A stretch of DNA of 36,397 bases from Bacteroidia bacterium. GTDB lineage: Bacteria > Bacteroidota > Bacteroidia > Bacteroidales > UBA932. Positions within the stretch are counted from its first letter, which is position 1, and every line of letters starts with the position of its first letter. Below the pieces are notes generated by a model that saw only the letters and a program-made list of their open reading frames with translations, did not search any database and was not told where the DNA came from. Positions 8,498 to 17,131 of the stretch are shown here, one piece after another. The stretch covers positions 1-36,397 of the forward strand of contig JAGKTT010000019.1 of the NCBI GenBank assembly GCA_021153285.1. Direction: 5' to 3'. Position numbers and translations under genes: made by a program.

Positions 8498-8505
8498 TAT
8501 CTTTG
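8498..8505 (+). promoter_or_regulatory. Promoter of the ferritin-flavodiiron operon
   Basis: TATCTTTG is a consensus -7 element, with a TTG at 8475-8477 spaced 20 bp upstream. This is the Bacteroides -33/-7 layout. The leader to the ferritin ATG is about 57 nt. Confidence 0.65.
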
Positions 8506-8568
8506 CATTGTTGTAAAATGGAATCATTCAAAACTGTTTTAAGCAGATAACAATTAAACGATATAATT

Positions 8569-9090
8569 ATGATCAGCAAGAATTTACACGACGCTATCAA
8601 TGCTCAGATCAATGCAGAGCTTTGGTCAGCTTATCTTTATCTGGCGATGTCTCTCGATGCAGAATCAAAGGGATACAAGGGTGTTGCCAATTGGTTTTAC
8701 ATACAGTTCCAGGAGGAACAGGCACACGCCCGTATATTTATGAATTACCTGAACTCTCGTGATGCCAAGGTGGAGCTTCTTCCGATTGAGTCTGTTCCTT
8801 CGACCTGGAATTCGGTTCTTGATATGTATAAGCACACTCTCGAGCACGAGAAGAAAGTTACTTCATTGATCAATAATCTGGCAGCCATAGCAAATGAAGA
8901 TCGCGATTTCGCATCTATCAACCGTCTGGTATGGTTTATCGACGAACAGGTGGAGGAAGAAGAGTCTGCAAGAGAAATGATTGCTTCTTTCGAGGCTGTT
9001 GAGGATAATAAGTATGGTATGTATATGCTGGATAAGGAGCTTGCAACACGTGTATATAATGTTCCGTCTCCATTGGCTACAGCAGAATAA
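8569..9090 (+). CDS. ftnA: Non-heme ferritin (iron storage)
   Basis: A 173-residue ferritin that would form a 24-subunit cytosolic shell and oxidise and store iron. The four-helix bundle carries ferroxidase-centre residues E17, E50 and H53 (QEEQAHA), E94, and Q127/E130 in DEQVEEE, the bacterial FtnA arrangement. It is full length for the family. The flavodiiron gene follows after 3 bp, so the two are co-transcribed, linking iron sequestration with oxygen or NO reduction. Confidence 0.95.
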   Translation: MISKNLHDAINAQINAELWSAYLYLAMSLDAESKGYKGVANWFYIQFQEEQAHARIFMNYLNSRDAKVELLPIESVPSTWNSVLDMYKHTLEHEKKVTSLINNLAAIANEDRDFASINRLVWFIDEQVEEEESAREMIASFEAVEDNKYGMYMLDKELATRVYNVPSPLATAE

Positions 9091-9093
9091 TAT

Positions 9094-10272
9094 ATGGTAA
9101 GACTTTCGGAAAGAATATGTTATGTAGGTGTCAATGATACTGATAAAGTCCTCTTTGAGGGTCTCTGGCCACTTCCTGTAGGAGTAAGCTATAATTCATA
9201 TATTGTAGCGGATGAAAAAATTGCTCTGATTGATACGGTCGAGTGTGGCTTTGAGGAAGAATTCCTGACCAATGTGCGTGAGGCTGTCGATGGAAGAAGC
9301 ATTGATTATCTCGTGGTGAACCATATGGAACCGGACCACTCGTCGCTGATTTCATATATGCTTCAGGAATATCCGGGACTTCAGATCATTGCAAATGCCA
9401 AGACAGTTCCAATGCTCAAAGGCTATCACAATGTTCCGGAGGAAAGAGTCCTGGTGATAGGGGAGGGAGACTCTGTCAGCCTTGGAAACTGCACCCTTCG
9501 CTTCTATATGACTCCAATGGTACATTGGCCTGAAACAATGGTTACATTCCTGGAAGAAGAAGGAACTCTCTTTTCCGGAGATGCATTTGGAACATTCGGT
9601 ACCATAGATGATGAAGTGGTAGGTCCGGATGGCACTTTTGACCAGTATCGAGAGGAAATGATGCGTTACTATGCCTGCATAGTAGGTAAGTACGGAACTC
9701 CTGTCCAGACTGCTCTGAAGAAACTCTCTGGTCTGGAAATCAAGAGGATATGCAGTACCCACGGCCCGGTATGGGAAAAAGAGATCGACCCTGTGATCGC
9801 TCTATATGACAAGATGAGCCGTTATGAAGTGGAGAAGGGAGTCTGCATCGTCTATGCATCAATGTATGGCAATACCGCCGCTGCTGCCGATGCCCTTGCA
9901 ATGGAGCTTGAAGAACTCGGTGTTCCTTATGCCATCCACGACCTTGCGGGCAACAATGCCGGTGAACTCGGTATTTCAGGCGCTCTCCGCGATGTTTTCA
10001 AATATGATACGATCGTGGTCGGTGCACCTACATATAATAATGGCATTTTCCCGCCTGCGGAGACATTTATGAAGGCTCTTCAGGCTCGTCTGATCAAGGG
10101 ACGCCGATTCTATGCCTTCGGTTCATATACCTGGGCTGGTGCAAGTGTCCGTCTGCTTAATGAAATGGCGGCTTCATTGAATTTCGAACTTCTCGGCGAC
10201 GGCCTCTCGTTCCCGCAGGCCTATACTCGCGAAAAAGTCGATATGAAAGCTGTTGCTCAGCTCTTGAAATAA
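9094..10272 (+). CDS. fprA: A-type flavodiiron protein (O2/NO reductase)
   Basis: A 392-residue cytosolic protein with an N-terminal metallo-beta-lactamase-like diiron domain and a C-terminal flavodoxin domain. The metal ligands are visible: H77, E79, D81 and H82 (NHMEPDH), H144, D163 and H223 (STHGPVW). The FMN-binding flavodoxin domain starts near residue 251 with IVYASMYGNTAAAADA. No rubredoxin or flavin-reductase extension is fused, so it is class A and needs an external electron donor. Family members reduce O2 to water or NO to N2O. It overlaps no neighbour and is followed by a strong bidirectional terminator. Confidence 0.93.
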   Translation: MVRLSERICYVGVNDTDKVLFEGLWPLPVGVSYNSYIVADEKIALIDTVECGFEEEFLTNVREAVDGRSIDYLVVNHMEPDHSSLISYMLQEYPGLQIIANAKTVPMLKGYHNVPEERVLVIGEGDSVSLGNCTLRFYMTPMVHWPETMVTFLEEEGTLFSGDAFGTFGTIDDEVVGPDGTFDQYREEMMRYYACIVGKYGTPVQTALKKLSGLEIKRICSTHGPVWEKEIDPVIALYDKMSRYEVEKGVCIVYASMYGNTAAAADALAMELEELGVPYAIHDLAGNNAGELGISGALRDVFKYDTIVVGAPTYNNGIFPPAETFMKALQARLIKGRRFYAFGSYTWAGASVRLLNEMAASLNFELLGDGLSFPQAYTREKVDMKAVAQLLK

Positions 10273-10275
10273 ATG

Positions 10276-10310
10276 ATGAAGCCCGGATCACTTCCGGGCT
10301 TCATTATTTT
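10276..10310. terminator. Bidirectional terminator
   Basis: A perfect 12-bp stem ATGAAGCCCGGA / TCCGGGCTTCAT (10276-10287, 10293-10304) with a 5-nt loop is followed by TATTTTTAA on the plus strand and an AT-rich tail on the other. It sits between the convergent flavodiiron and nitroreductase genes and should serve both. Confidence 0.85.
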
Positions 10311-10927
10311 TAATCCACAAATCTGACCTTTCCGAAATCCCTCGGCTTAGCCTCAGGAGACTCTGCCGGATAACCCATTCCTATGCATATCACAGGAGTA
10401 TATCCTTCACTGAAGCCGAGCTTAGCCAATGCTTCGGGAGCATTCCTGAGGAATCTTACAGGACTTCCCAGACATACGGAACCCACTCCGAGGGACCATC
10501 CCGACAGCATAATGTTCTCCGAGAGAAGACCGCAGTCGATCACTGAAAAATCATAAGCAGGGTCATTTGCAATGAAAACCATCACCGGAGCACCTCTGAA
10601 GCATCCCTTGATCGCACCGGGATCCACATCAGGATTGCCCGCAGCCATAAGCTGAACGATCTCAGCCTTTGTTTCCGGATTATCCACTACGCGTACCTCC
10701 CACGATTGTCTGTTCATTCCGCTTGGCGCATTGATTCCGCATTCAAGGATCGTCTGCATCGTATCACGTGCCACGGTGCAAGGTTTGTACGCCCTTATGC
10801 TTCGGCGTGACATAATGTTCTCGATGACGGCATTGCCTTCTTCTGTCCGGTCATTGTTCTGCTGCTGTGCGCAGGCTGCTGCCAATGTAAGGCACAGACC
10901 TGCGAGGATGATGTGTAAAGTCTTCAT
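10310..10927 (-). CDS. Nitroreductase-family protein, predicted lipoprotein
   Basis: A 205-residue nitroreductase-fold flavoprotein. The core begins near residue 35 with IMSRRSIRAYKP and includes INAPSGMNRQSWEV (FMN phosphate region) and LGVGSVCLG. Unusually, it starts with a signal sequence ending in LTLAAAC, which fits a lipobox with C19 as the lipidated cysteine. It would thus be exported and membrane-anchored. Most family members are cytosolic, taking electrons from NAD(P)H; an exported form would need another donor or flavin source. Substrate unknown. Confidence 0.87.
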   Translation of the reverse strand: MKTLHIILAGLCLTLAAACAQQQNNDRTEEGNAVIENIMSRRSIRAYKPCTVARDTMQTILECGINAPSGMNRQSWEVRVVDNPETKAEIVQLMAAGNPDVDPGAIKGCFRGAPVMVFIANDPAYDFSVIDCGLLSENIMLSGWSLGVGSVCLGSPVRFLRNAPEALAKLGFSEGYTPVICIGMGYPAESPEAKPRDFGKVRFVD

Positions 10928-10950
10928 AAATCAGTTCGATAAAGTTTTTC

Positions 10951-10958
10951 CAAATATA
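10951..10958 (-). promoter_or_regulatory. Promoter of the nitroreductase gene
   Basis: CAAATATA reads TATATTTG on the minus strand. A TTTG lies 20 bp upstream on that strand, giving a good -33/-7 pair. Confidence 0.55.
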
Positions 10959-10999
10959 GTCATTCGCATCCATCCAAACAAATTATATTAGGGAGGAAT

Positions 11000-11111
11000 G
11001 CAAAGCTTTGCTAATTAACGGTTTATACCTTCTACGTGCTCCCCTTTGTGCTGCACGTAGTCTATGTAATCTGCTGGAGGTGAGATTATTGCCCTCCTCT
11101 CCTGCAATAAT
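11000..11111. other. Hairpin-rich intergenic stretch
   Basis: The 250-bp gap between the divergent nitroreductase and methyltransferase genes holds a 12-bp palindrome GCAAAGCTTTGC (11000-11011), a hairpin CTACGTGC/GCACGTAG (11032-11039, 11053-11060) and a hairpin ATTATTGC/GCAATAAT (11085-11092, 11104-11111) extended by CTGGA/TCCAG. No coding frame is evident. It could be a small RNA or decayed repeat. Confidence 0.45.
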
Positions 11112-11150
11112 TCCAGGTCGTGGTGGCTTTTGAAATCCTCTCAAATGTCG

Positions 11151-11158
11151 TATATTAG
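11151..11158 (+). promoter_or_regulatory. Likely -7 element of the methyltransferase gene
   Basis: TATATTAG is one base off TAnnTTTG, with TTTTG ending at 11132, 18 bp upstream. It lies 19 bp before the chosen ATG. Confidence 0.4.
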
Positions 11159-11177
11159 CATTTTAAAACATACGCCG

Positions 11178-11906
11178 ATGGAAAAAGAAGTATTGATTCC
11201 GGATGCAGATCCGATGGGAGCTGCGATATATGATTATTATGTCAATGGCAATGCAGACACCCTCATAGTTCATTCCTCTATGTTCGAAGATGATGAGATT
11301 CCGGTGGAGAGTCTTTTCCGCAGTCTGGAAGAAATGCCCGAACTCGAAAGGATCGCCTTGCACGAAGCTCAGGGCAGGATTTTGGATGTGGGGGCAGGAA
11401 GCGGATGTCATTCTATCGCTCTCAATGTACTCGGAAAGCCTTCCGTGGCTATCGACATTTCTCCTCTTTCAGTAGAAGTAATGAAGCTGCGCGGCCTTGA
11501 TGCCCGACAGATCAATCTCTATGACGAATCCTTTACAGAAAAATTCGATACGGTCCTGATGCTGATGAACGGAACAGGAATCATAGGGACATTGGACAAT
11601 ATGCCGGCATTCTTCGGACGGATGAAGCAGCTGCTTGCTCAGGGAGGATGTATCCTGATAGATTCCAGCGACCTGCGTTACCTTTATGAAGAGGAAGACG
11701 GTAGCCTGATGATCGATCTTGCGGATGATTATTACGGCCTTCTGGACTATCAGATGGAGTACAAAGATATTCTTGGCGAGCCGTTCGACTGGCTTTATGT
11801 AGATTTCGATACATTGGCCTTCTATGCTGAAGAAAATGGTTTCAATGCGGAACTTATTGCAGAAGGCGCACATTATGACTACCTCGCCAAACTGACAATC
11901 TCCTGA
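11178..11906 (+). CDS. Class I SAM-dependent methyltransferase
   Basis: A 242-residue cytosolic protein with a Rossmann-fold methyltransferase core. Motif I is ILDVGAGSGCHSIAL, followed by the acidic residue at the end of beta-2 (VAIDIS) and post-motif segments DTVLMLMNGTG and GGCILIDSSD. The ATG at 11178 is preferred over the one at 11130 because it follows the promoter-like element and starts the conserved MEKEVLIPD segment. The substrate cannot be predicted. A tandem repeat array begins 9 bp after the stop. Confidence 0.85.
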   Translation: MEKEVLIPDADPMGAAIYDYYVNGNADTLIVHSSMFEDDEIPVESLFRSLEEMPELERIALHEAQGRILDVGAGSGCHSIALNVLGKPSVAIDISPLSVEVMKLRGLDARQINLYDESFTEKFDTVLMLMNGTGIIGTLDNMPAFFGRMKQLLAQGGCILIDSSDLRYLYEEEDGSLMIDLADDYYGLLDYQMEYKDILGEPFDWLYVDFDTLAFYAEENGFNAELIAEGAHYDYLAKLTIS

Positions 11907-11915
11907 TGTCTCCCA

Positions 11916-12106
11916 CTGTCATTCCGATGAACACAGCACCACTGTCATTCCGATGAACACAGCACCACTGTCATTCCGATGAACGCAGCACCTCTGTCAT
12001 TCCGATGAACACAGCACCTCTGTCATTCCGATGAACGCAGCACCACTGTCATTCCGATGAACGCAGCACCACTGTCATTCTGAGGAGCGAAGCGACGTGA
12101 GAATCT
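11916..12106 (+). repeat. 26-bp tandem repeat array ending in a dispersed repeat unit
   Basis: Units of exactly 26 bp start CTGTCATTCCGATGAAC at 11916, 11942, 11968, 11994, 12020, 12046 and 12072. The seventh departs from the others and runs on as CTGTCATTCTGAGGAGCGAAG through GACGTGAGAATCT. That full-length form also occurs at 23998-24032 and 24038-24071. The array ends 14 bp before the acyltransferase ATG, so it may be transcribed as its 5' leader. Confidence 0.9.
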
Positions 12107-12120
12107 AATAAATACTATAT

Positions 12121-13308
12121 ATGGAAAACAAATTTATACCAACATCCCATCAAAGGGAAATCTGGATCGATTGGATGCGTGTAGCAGCCTGCTTTATGGT
12201 CATCCTCGTGCATAGTACTGAACCTTTCTACCTCGGAGGCAACGGCTCTTTGATCCTCACAGAAACAGATGCTTTCTGGTCATCATTCTTTGACTCATTC
12301 GTAAGAGCCTGCGTGCCGCTTTTCATCGTGGCTTCCAGCTATCTGCAGTTCCCGTTGCATTACAGCGCCGGGGAATTTCTCAAGCGCAGAGCTGTCAGGA
12401 TATTGATCCCTTTCATACTCTGGAGCCTTATCTATGCATTCGTCTGGGGTGAACCTGTCTCGAATCTTAAGAGTCTCCTTCTGAATTTCAATTACTCAGC
12501 AGGACATCTCTGGTTTGTCTATATGCTCATAGGAGTCTATATGCTTATGCCTCTTCTTTCACCGTGGGCGGAAAAGGTAGGCAAGAAGGAACTTCAGGTA
12601 TATCTCGGAATCTGGCTTTTCACTACATTCATTCCGCTGATCCGTGACTGGGTAAGTCAGGAACCGCTGGCCTTTGCTTATGGCCCTACAGGTATTCCTC
12701 GTCAGGCACTTTACCCTCTCTGGGGAGAGGCAAGCTGGAATGGTTACGGTACCTTCTATTATATAAGCGGATTCATCGGATATCTGCTCCTTGGTCTGTA
12801 TTTCCGCAGATTTGTGGGCGAACTGTCCTGGAAAAAGACTCTGGCTGTAGCACTTCCTTGCTGGCTTGTGGGCTTTGCCATCTCTTTCGGAGGTTTCCTT
12901 AAAAGGGTATACGAGACTTGCGGAGGTGTTTTTCCTACTGAAAATATCATAAATGATGCAGTCTACTGGGAAACTACCTGGTGCAATGACACCATCGGAG
13001 TAGTACTTATGACTGTTGGCTGGATTCTGCTTTTCAGAAAGATCAAGAGTGAGGGTTGCTTCTATAACAAGATCCTTCTTCCGGTGTCGAAAGCAAGCTA
13101 TGGTATGTATCTGTCCCATCTTCTGGTACTTGTTCCGGTCTGCGGCTTCTTCAGAAACTGGTTGGGCTCCGGCAGTGAAGGTCTTCTCGGCTTCTGGACT
13201 ACACCTGTGGAAATCACTCTCGCTGCTGTCGTTGCATTCATAGCTGTAGCGATTGCTTCGGTAATCCTTCAGAAAATTCCTAAAATCGGAAAATATATCA
13301 TCGGATAA
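12121..13308 (+). CDS. Acyltransferase 3 family membrane protein
   Basis: A 395-residue polytopic inner-membrane protein with about ten hydrophobic helices. The first helix carries the family R-x10-H signature, R20 to H31 (WMRVAACFMVILVHS). Such enzymes transfer acetyl or other acyl groups to cell-surface glycans such as peptidoglycan, lipopolysaccharide or exopolysaccharide; which acceptor is used here is not evident. No clear promoter lies between the repeat array and the ATG. The TonB-dependent receptor follows 50 bp downstream on the same strand. Confidence 0.9.
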   Translation: MENKFIPTSHQREIWIDWMRVAACFMVILVHSTEPFYLGGNGSLILTETDAFWSSFFDSFVRACVPLFIVASSYLQFPLHYSAGEFLKRRAVRILIPFILWSLIYAFVWGEPVSNLKSLLLNFNYSAGHLWFVYMLIGVYMLMPLLSPWAEKVGKKELQVYLGIWLFTTFIPLIRDWVSQEPLAFAYGPTGIPRQALYPLWGEASWNGYGTFYYISGFIGYLLLGLYFRRFVGELSWKKTLAVALPCWLVGFAISFGGFLKRVYETCGGVFPTENIINDAVYWETTWCNDTIGVVLMTVGWILLFRKIKSEGCFYNKILLPVSKASYGMYLSHLLVLVPVCGFFRNWLGSGSEGLLGFWTTPVEITLAAVVAFIAVAIASVILQKIPKIGKYIIG

Positions 13309-13358
13309 GGATTTAGCACGATAAATGTATTTCGGCAAGACGTTAGTAGTGTATTTTT

Positions 13359-15743
13359 ATGAAACGTCTTGCCTTTTTTATTGCCCTTATACTGGCGGTT
13401 CTGCCTGGGTTCCGCTCTGGTGCCCAGACCGTCCAAGGGTATCCGGTCAGCGGCAGAGTCATTGACCGTCTTACCAGGGAAAGCATCCCATATGCTGCCG
13501 TAGTCATTGTCGGAGTAGATGGCTCCGGCACACTCGCAGACTCCACCGGAGTATTCACTCTCGAGAACGTACGCCCCGGTATTGTACAGTTCTCAGCCAT
13601 TCAGCTCGGTTACAGGACCGTAGTGACTCCTGAATACAGGATCACCCCTTACACACCGTTCATAGAGATCGAAATGGATCTGGATCCGGATGAGCTTGCT
13701 GCTTCATCTGTAAAACCTTCCCCTTTTCTTAGGAGTGTAGAAAGTCCGGTCAGTGTCCGTATCATCAGTCTGGGAGATATCGACAAGATACCTGGTGCCA
13801 ACAAGGATATCGCCCGTATCGTACGCTCTTATCCCGGAGTCTCATATTCACCGATAGGCTACCGTAACGACTTGATTGTCAGGGGAGGTGGTCCTTCGGA
13901 GAATGTATTCTTCATAGATGGTATCGAGATTCCGAACATAAATCATTTCGCCACTCAGGGAGCCTCCGGAGGTCCGGTCAGCATACTGAATTCTGATCTC
14001 ATAAGGGAAATCAGCTTTTATACCGGATCATTCCCGGCCAACAGGTCTGGAGCGCTAAGCTCGGTAATGGACATCACCCTGAAGGAAGGCAATCCTGACA
14101 AACAAGCATTCAAAGCTACAATCGGTGCCTCTGAAGTGGGTGTCAGTGCGAGCGGACATATGGGTGACAAGACCACATATATCGCATCTGTGAGACAATC
14201 ATATCTCCAGCTGCTGTTCCGGCTTCTGGGACTCCCGATGCTTCCGAACTATATTGACGGACAATTCAAGTCCAAGACGAAGATCGACAGCAGAAATGAA
14301 ATTTCATTCATTGCTCTGGCCGGCTTTGACAATATGAAGCTCAGTGACGATCCTGATGACAAAGGAGATGAGTATCTTCTTAGCTATCTCCCTGTCCTGA
14401 AACAGGAGACATTTACTGTAGGAGCCTCTTACAAGCATTTCTCCGACAGGCATATACAGACATATAACCTAAGTTACAGCTATCTGAACAACCGCAGCAG
14501 GAAATATCTGGACAATGACGAATCTGCCGATGAGAATCTCATCCTCTGCAGCAGCGGCCTGGAAGGAAAGGCTCAGTTTCGTTTCGAGAACAGATCCTAT
14601 TACGGTCCTTGGACAGTGCGGGAAGGAGCAGATTTTTATTTCCGTCATTATAACACTGATGTCTATCGTCAGCTCAGGACAGGAACTCCACTTGATTATG
14701 CGACCGCCTTGTCTTTCTTCGGTGGCGGCATCTTCGCTTCGGCAGATTACAGATCACCCGGAGGAAAAATCAATGCTTCCGCAGGTCTTCGTGCTGACGG
14801 AGCCTCATTTTCGGCCAATACCGCCCGTTTCTGGAAACAGCTTTCGCCTCGAGCGTCAATATCATACCTCCCTTGGGACAATTGGTCATTCAATGCCAGT
14901 GCCGGCTTCTATCACCAGCTTCCGCCGATAACGGCTTTGAGTTTCCGTGATTCTTCAGGCTCTCTTGCCAATAAGGAACTTGACTATATGCGAGTGGTTT
15001 CAGCTGCTGCCGGAGCGGACTGGAAATATGCAGACCGCCTTTTTATCGGCCTTGAAGGCTTCTATAAACACTTCATTGATATACCTTTATCTTTGGAAAC
15101 CGGAGTCCCGTTGACTTGTGTCGGAGCTGATTACGGAAGCATAGGAGAGGAGTTGCTTGTGTCGTCCTCGCAGGGAAGGGCATATGGAGCCGAACTGCTT
15201 GTGAGATGGCTTATCCCGGACAAATTGACCCTTGTAGGCTCTGCTACATTGTACAAAAGCGAATACAAGGCGACAGAGGATTCCGATTATATCCCTTCTG
15301 CCTGGGACAATCGTTTCATATTGAACCTCAGCGGAGTATATGATCTTCCTAAATATTGGAGCATAGGAATGAAAGTCAGTGCGATAGGTGGTTCACCTTA
15401 TACTCCTTATGATGAAGAAGAGTCTTCATTGAAAGTCGTATGGGATGCTGCAGGAAGGCCTGTCTATGACTATACAAAATATAATCAGAGCCGTCTGGAT
15501 CCATATTACCAGATAGATCTGCGTGTCGATAAGAATTTCTATTTCAGGAAATGGACGCTTGGTCTTTATATAGATCTGCAGAACGTGACCTTCAGCAAGA
15601 TCCGTCAGCCAGATGCTTACTTGAGCACAGGAGAGGTCCTCAATCCTGATGACCTCCCCCTCGCACAGCGTTATGCTCTCGAGACTTTGGAACTATGGAG
15701 CGGCACGATTGTCCCTGCCCTAGGAGTTACCGTAGAGTTTTGA
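13359..15743 (+). CDS. TonB-dependent outer-membrane receptor
   Basis: A 794-residue outer-membrane receptor. It has a signal peptide (residues 1-22, ending SGAQ), a carboxypeptidase-regulatory-like beta-sandwich (about 28-110: VSGRVIDRLTRESIPYAAVVI), a plug domain (about 125-240 with LIVRGGGPSENVFFIDGIEI) and a 22-strand-type barrel ending in an aromatic residue (GVTVEF). It has no adjacent SusD, so it is not a standard glycan-import pair; a metal chelate, vitamin or peptide ligand is possible but cannot be read from sequence. It ends convergent with the antiporter gene, 11 bp apart, with no visible terminator. Confidence 0.92.
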   Translation: MKRLAFFIALILAVLPGFRSGAQTVQGYPVSGRVIDRLTRESIPYAAVVIVGVDGSGTLADSTGVFTLENVRPGIVQFSAIQLGYRTVVTPEYRITPYTPFIEIEMDLDPDELAASSVKPSPFLRSVESPVSVRIISLGDIDKIPGANKDIARIVRSYPGVSYSPIGYRNDLIVRGGGPSENVFFIDGIEIPNINHFATQGASGGPVSILNSDLIREISFYTGSFPANRSGALSSVMDITLKEGNPDKQAFKATIGASEVGVSASGHMGDKTTYIASVRQSYLQLLFRLLGLPMLPNYIDGQFKSKTKIDSRNEISFIALAGFDNMKLSDDPDDKGDEYLLSYLPVLKQETFTVGASYKHFSDRHIQTYNLSYSYLNNRSRKYLDNDESADENLILCSSGLEGKAQFRFENRSYYGPWTVREGADFYFRHYNTDVYRQLRTGTPLDYATALSFFGGGIFASADYRSPGGKINASAGLRADGASFSANTARFWKQLSPRASISYLPWDNWSFNASAGFYHQLPPITALSFRDSSGSLANKELDYMRVVSAAAGADWKYADRLFIGLEGFYKHFIDIPLSLETGVPLTCVGADYGSIGEELLVSSSQGRAYGAELLVRWLIPDKLTLVGSATLYKSEYKATEDSDYIPSAWDNRFILNLSGVYDLPKYWSIGMKVSAIGGSPYTPYDEEESSLKVVWDAAGRPVYDYTKYNQSRLDPYYQIDLRVDKNFYFRKWTLGLYIDLQNVTFSKIRQPDAYLSTGEVLNPDDLPLAQRYALETLELWSGTIVPALGVTVEF

Positions 15744-15754
15744 CATACAATAGA

Positions 15755-16933
15755 TTAATGCTTTGCGGCGTCTGCCTTCATCGTAAGTGCCTTCACGATC
15801 ACTACAAAGAAACCTGTAAGAATCAGGTTTGTGAGGATGGTAAGGAGTGAGATGGCCAGAAGCGGACCTCCGAGACCATAACCCAGGGCTATGAAAACGA
15901 TACCTGCACCGACCTCTCCTCTGGTGAACATTCCTATACTGAGTGCCAGACGCTCGGTAAGACTCCTGTCTCTGTAGAAGAATAAAGGAAGAAGCTTGCC
16001 GATATTTGACAGGGCTGTAGTTACGAGCACGTGTCCTGCTATCTCTCCCCAGGTCATATCTCCGACCTGACCGATGACGCAGTTTCCAGCAGTAGCTCCG
16101 AAATCGACTCCTACAAAAAGAGGAGCGCTCAAGCCTACAAGGAACATAAACATATAAGATATTACAGATGAGGCATTTTCATCTGCCCTTGTGTGATGTT
16201 CCTTTGTCTTCATCATCATTCCCAATACGAATGCAGGAAGGAGGATTTCGATGTGGATGGCTGAATCAGGACCGAAAATTTCTTTGGTGATCACATAAAC
16301 TCCTTGGAAAATGAAGACCAATGTGGTAGCATATCCGAGGATTGCAGACCAATGTTGGATCATTCTTATGCTGTTGAGCCTGGTCCATCCAAGATAAAGG
16401 CATAGGAAAACAAACAATACCACCACTCCCAGCTGCCATTTCATTCCGATCATCAGCACCTGAAGCGGAATCATAAGGAGAATCGTGTCCAGATCATCGA
16501 ATATTGCCAGGACCCTGGTTTTCTGATATACCCACGATTTCTTCAATCCAGCGGCTGCAAGCATTGTGAACAGGATACCTGCGGATGTCGGTGCGGCAAA
16601 ACGGCTAAGAAGGAGGGTTTCTTTCCAAGCTCCCCAGTCTGTACGATACTCGGCCGGCATAAGCAATATGAAGTAGCCGCAAATAAGCAGCCAAGGGACT
16701 GCTGCTGTAGCCATTGCGATGAAATAATCTTCTGTATATGACTTCCATTTTGTCTTGTCCAGCTCGAATTCACGTCCGACATTGATCATAATGAAGGCAA
16801 GACAGATGTATAGCATTACATCGAAAAAGGGTTTGAGGTGGGCGTGGATTTCAGCCCCGAGAAGTATTGGAAATACTTGTGAACCGGCGAGTCCCAGAAG
16901 GAGGAAAACCGAGAATAGAATGATTTTTTTCAT
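15755..16933 (-). CDS. CPA2-type cation:proton antiporter
   Basis: A 392-residue inner-membrane protein with 11-13 hydrophobic helices, resembling the Na+/H+ exchanger (KefB/NapA-like) fold. Features include FIMINVGREFELD (unwound helix region), the charged FDDLDTIL segment in a central helix, the MMMKTKEHH cytosolic loop and MFTRGEVGAGI near the C terminus. It lacks a C-terminal RCK/TrkA-N domain, so nucleotide gating is unlikely. It is divergent from nhaA across 198 bp. Ion specificity is not certain. Confidence 0.88.
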   Translation of the reverse strand: MKKIILFSVFLLLGLAGSQVFPILLGAEIHAHLKPFFDVMLYICLAFIMINVGREFELDKTKWKSYTEDYFIAMATAAVPWLLICGYFILLMPAEYRTDWGAWKETLLLSRFAAPTSAGILFTMLAAAGLKKSWVYQKTRVLAIFDDLDTILLMIPLQVLMIGMKWQLGVVVLFVFLCLYLGWTRLNSIRMIQHWSAILGYATTLVFIFQGVYVITKEIFGPDSAIHIEILLPAFVLGMMMKTKEHHTRADENASSVISYMFMFLVGLSAPLFVGVDFGATAGNCVIGQVGDMTWGEIAGHVLVTTALSNIGKLLPLFFYRDRSLTERLALSIGMFTRGEVGAGIVFIALGYGLGGPLLAISLLTILTNLILTGFFVVIVKALTMKADAAKH

Positions 16934-16976
16934 TAGATGGCAGCTTGTAAAAGTTAAGTTGTCATTGTGCTGATTG

Positions 16977-16984
16977 CAAATATA
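16977..16984 (-). promoter_or_regulatory. Promoter of the CPA2-type antiporter
   Basis: CAAATATA reads TATATTTG on the minus strand, with TTTTG 19 bp upstream on that strand, a good -33/-7 pair. Confidence 0.6.
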
Positions 16985-17100
16985 AGATATTTCTTCAAAA
17001 ACTCAAAATCGTAATCTGCACTTTGTCCGATATGTGGAAACGGTACTTTTAGAACAAGGAAAAAACATAATTTTTTTATTCACCAACTTAAAAAAATGAC

Positions 17101-17108
17101 TACATTTG
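17101..17108 (+). promoter_or_regulatory. -7 element of nhaA
   Basis: TACATTTG lies 23 bp before the nhaA ATG. The preceding 50 bp are strongly A/T-rich; no clear -33 TTG. Confidence 0.5.
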
Positions 17109-17131
17109 CCGCGTTTTTAATGAAGTCTTGA

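Noticed and set aside
11916..12106. CRISPR-like array
   Set aside because: The 26-bp units are contiguous with no unique spacers, and no cas genes are present.
12559..13338. A 259-codon minus-strand open frame
   Set aside because: It lies entirely antisense to the acyltransferase gene and shows no family motifs.
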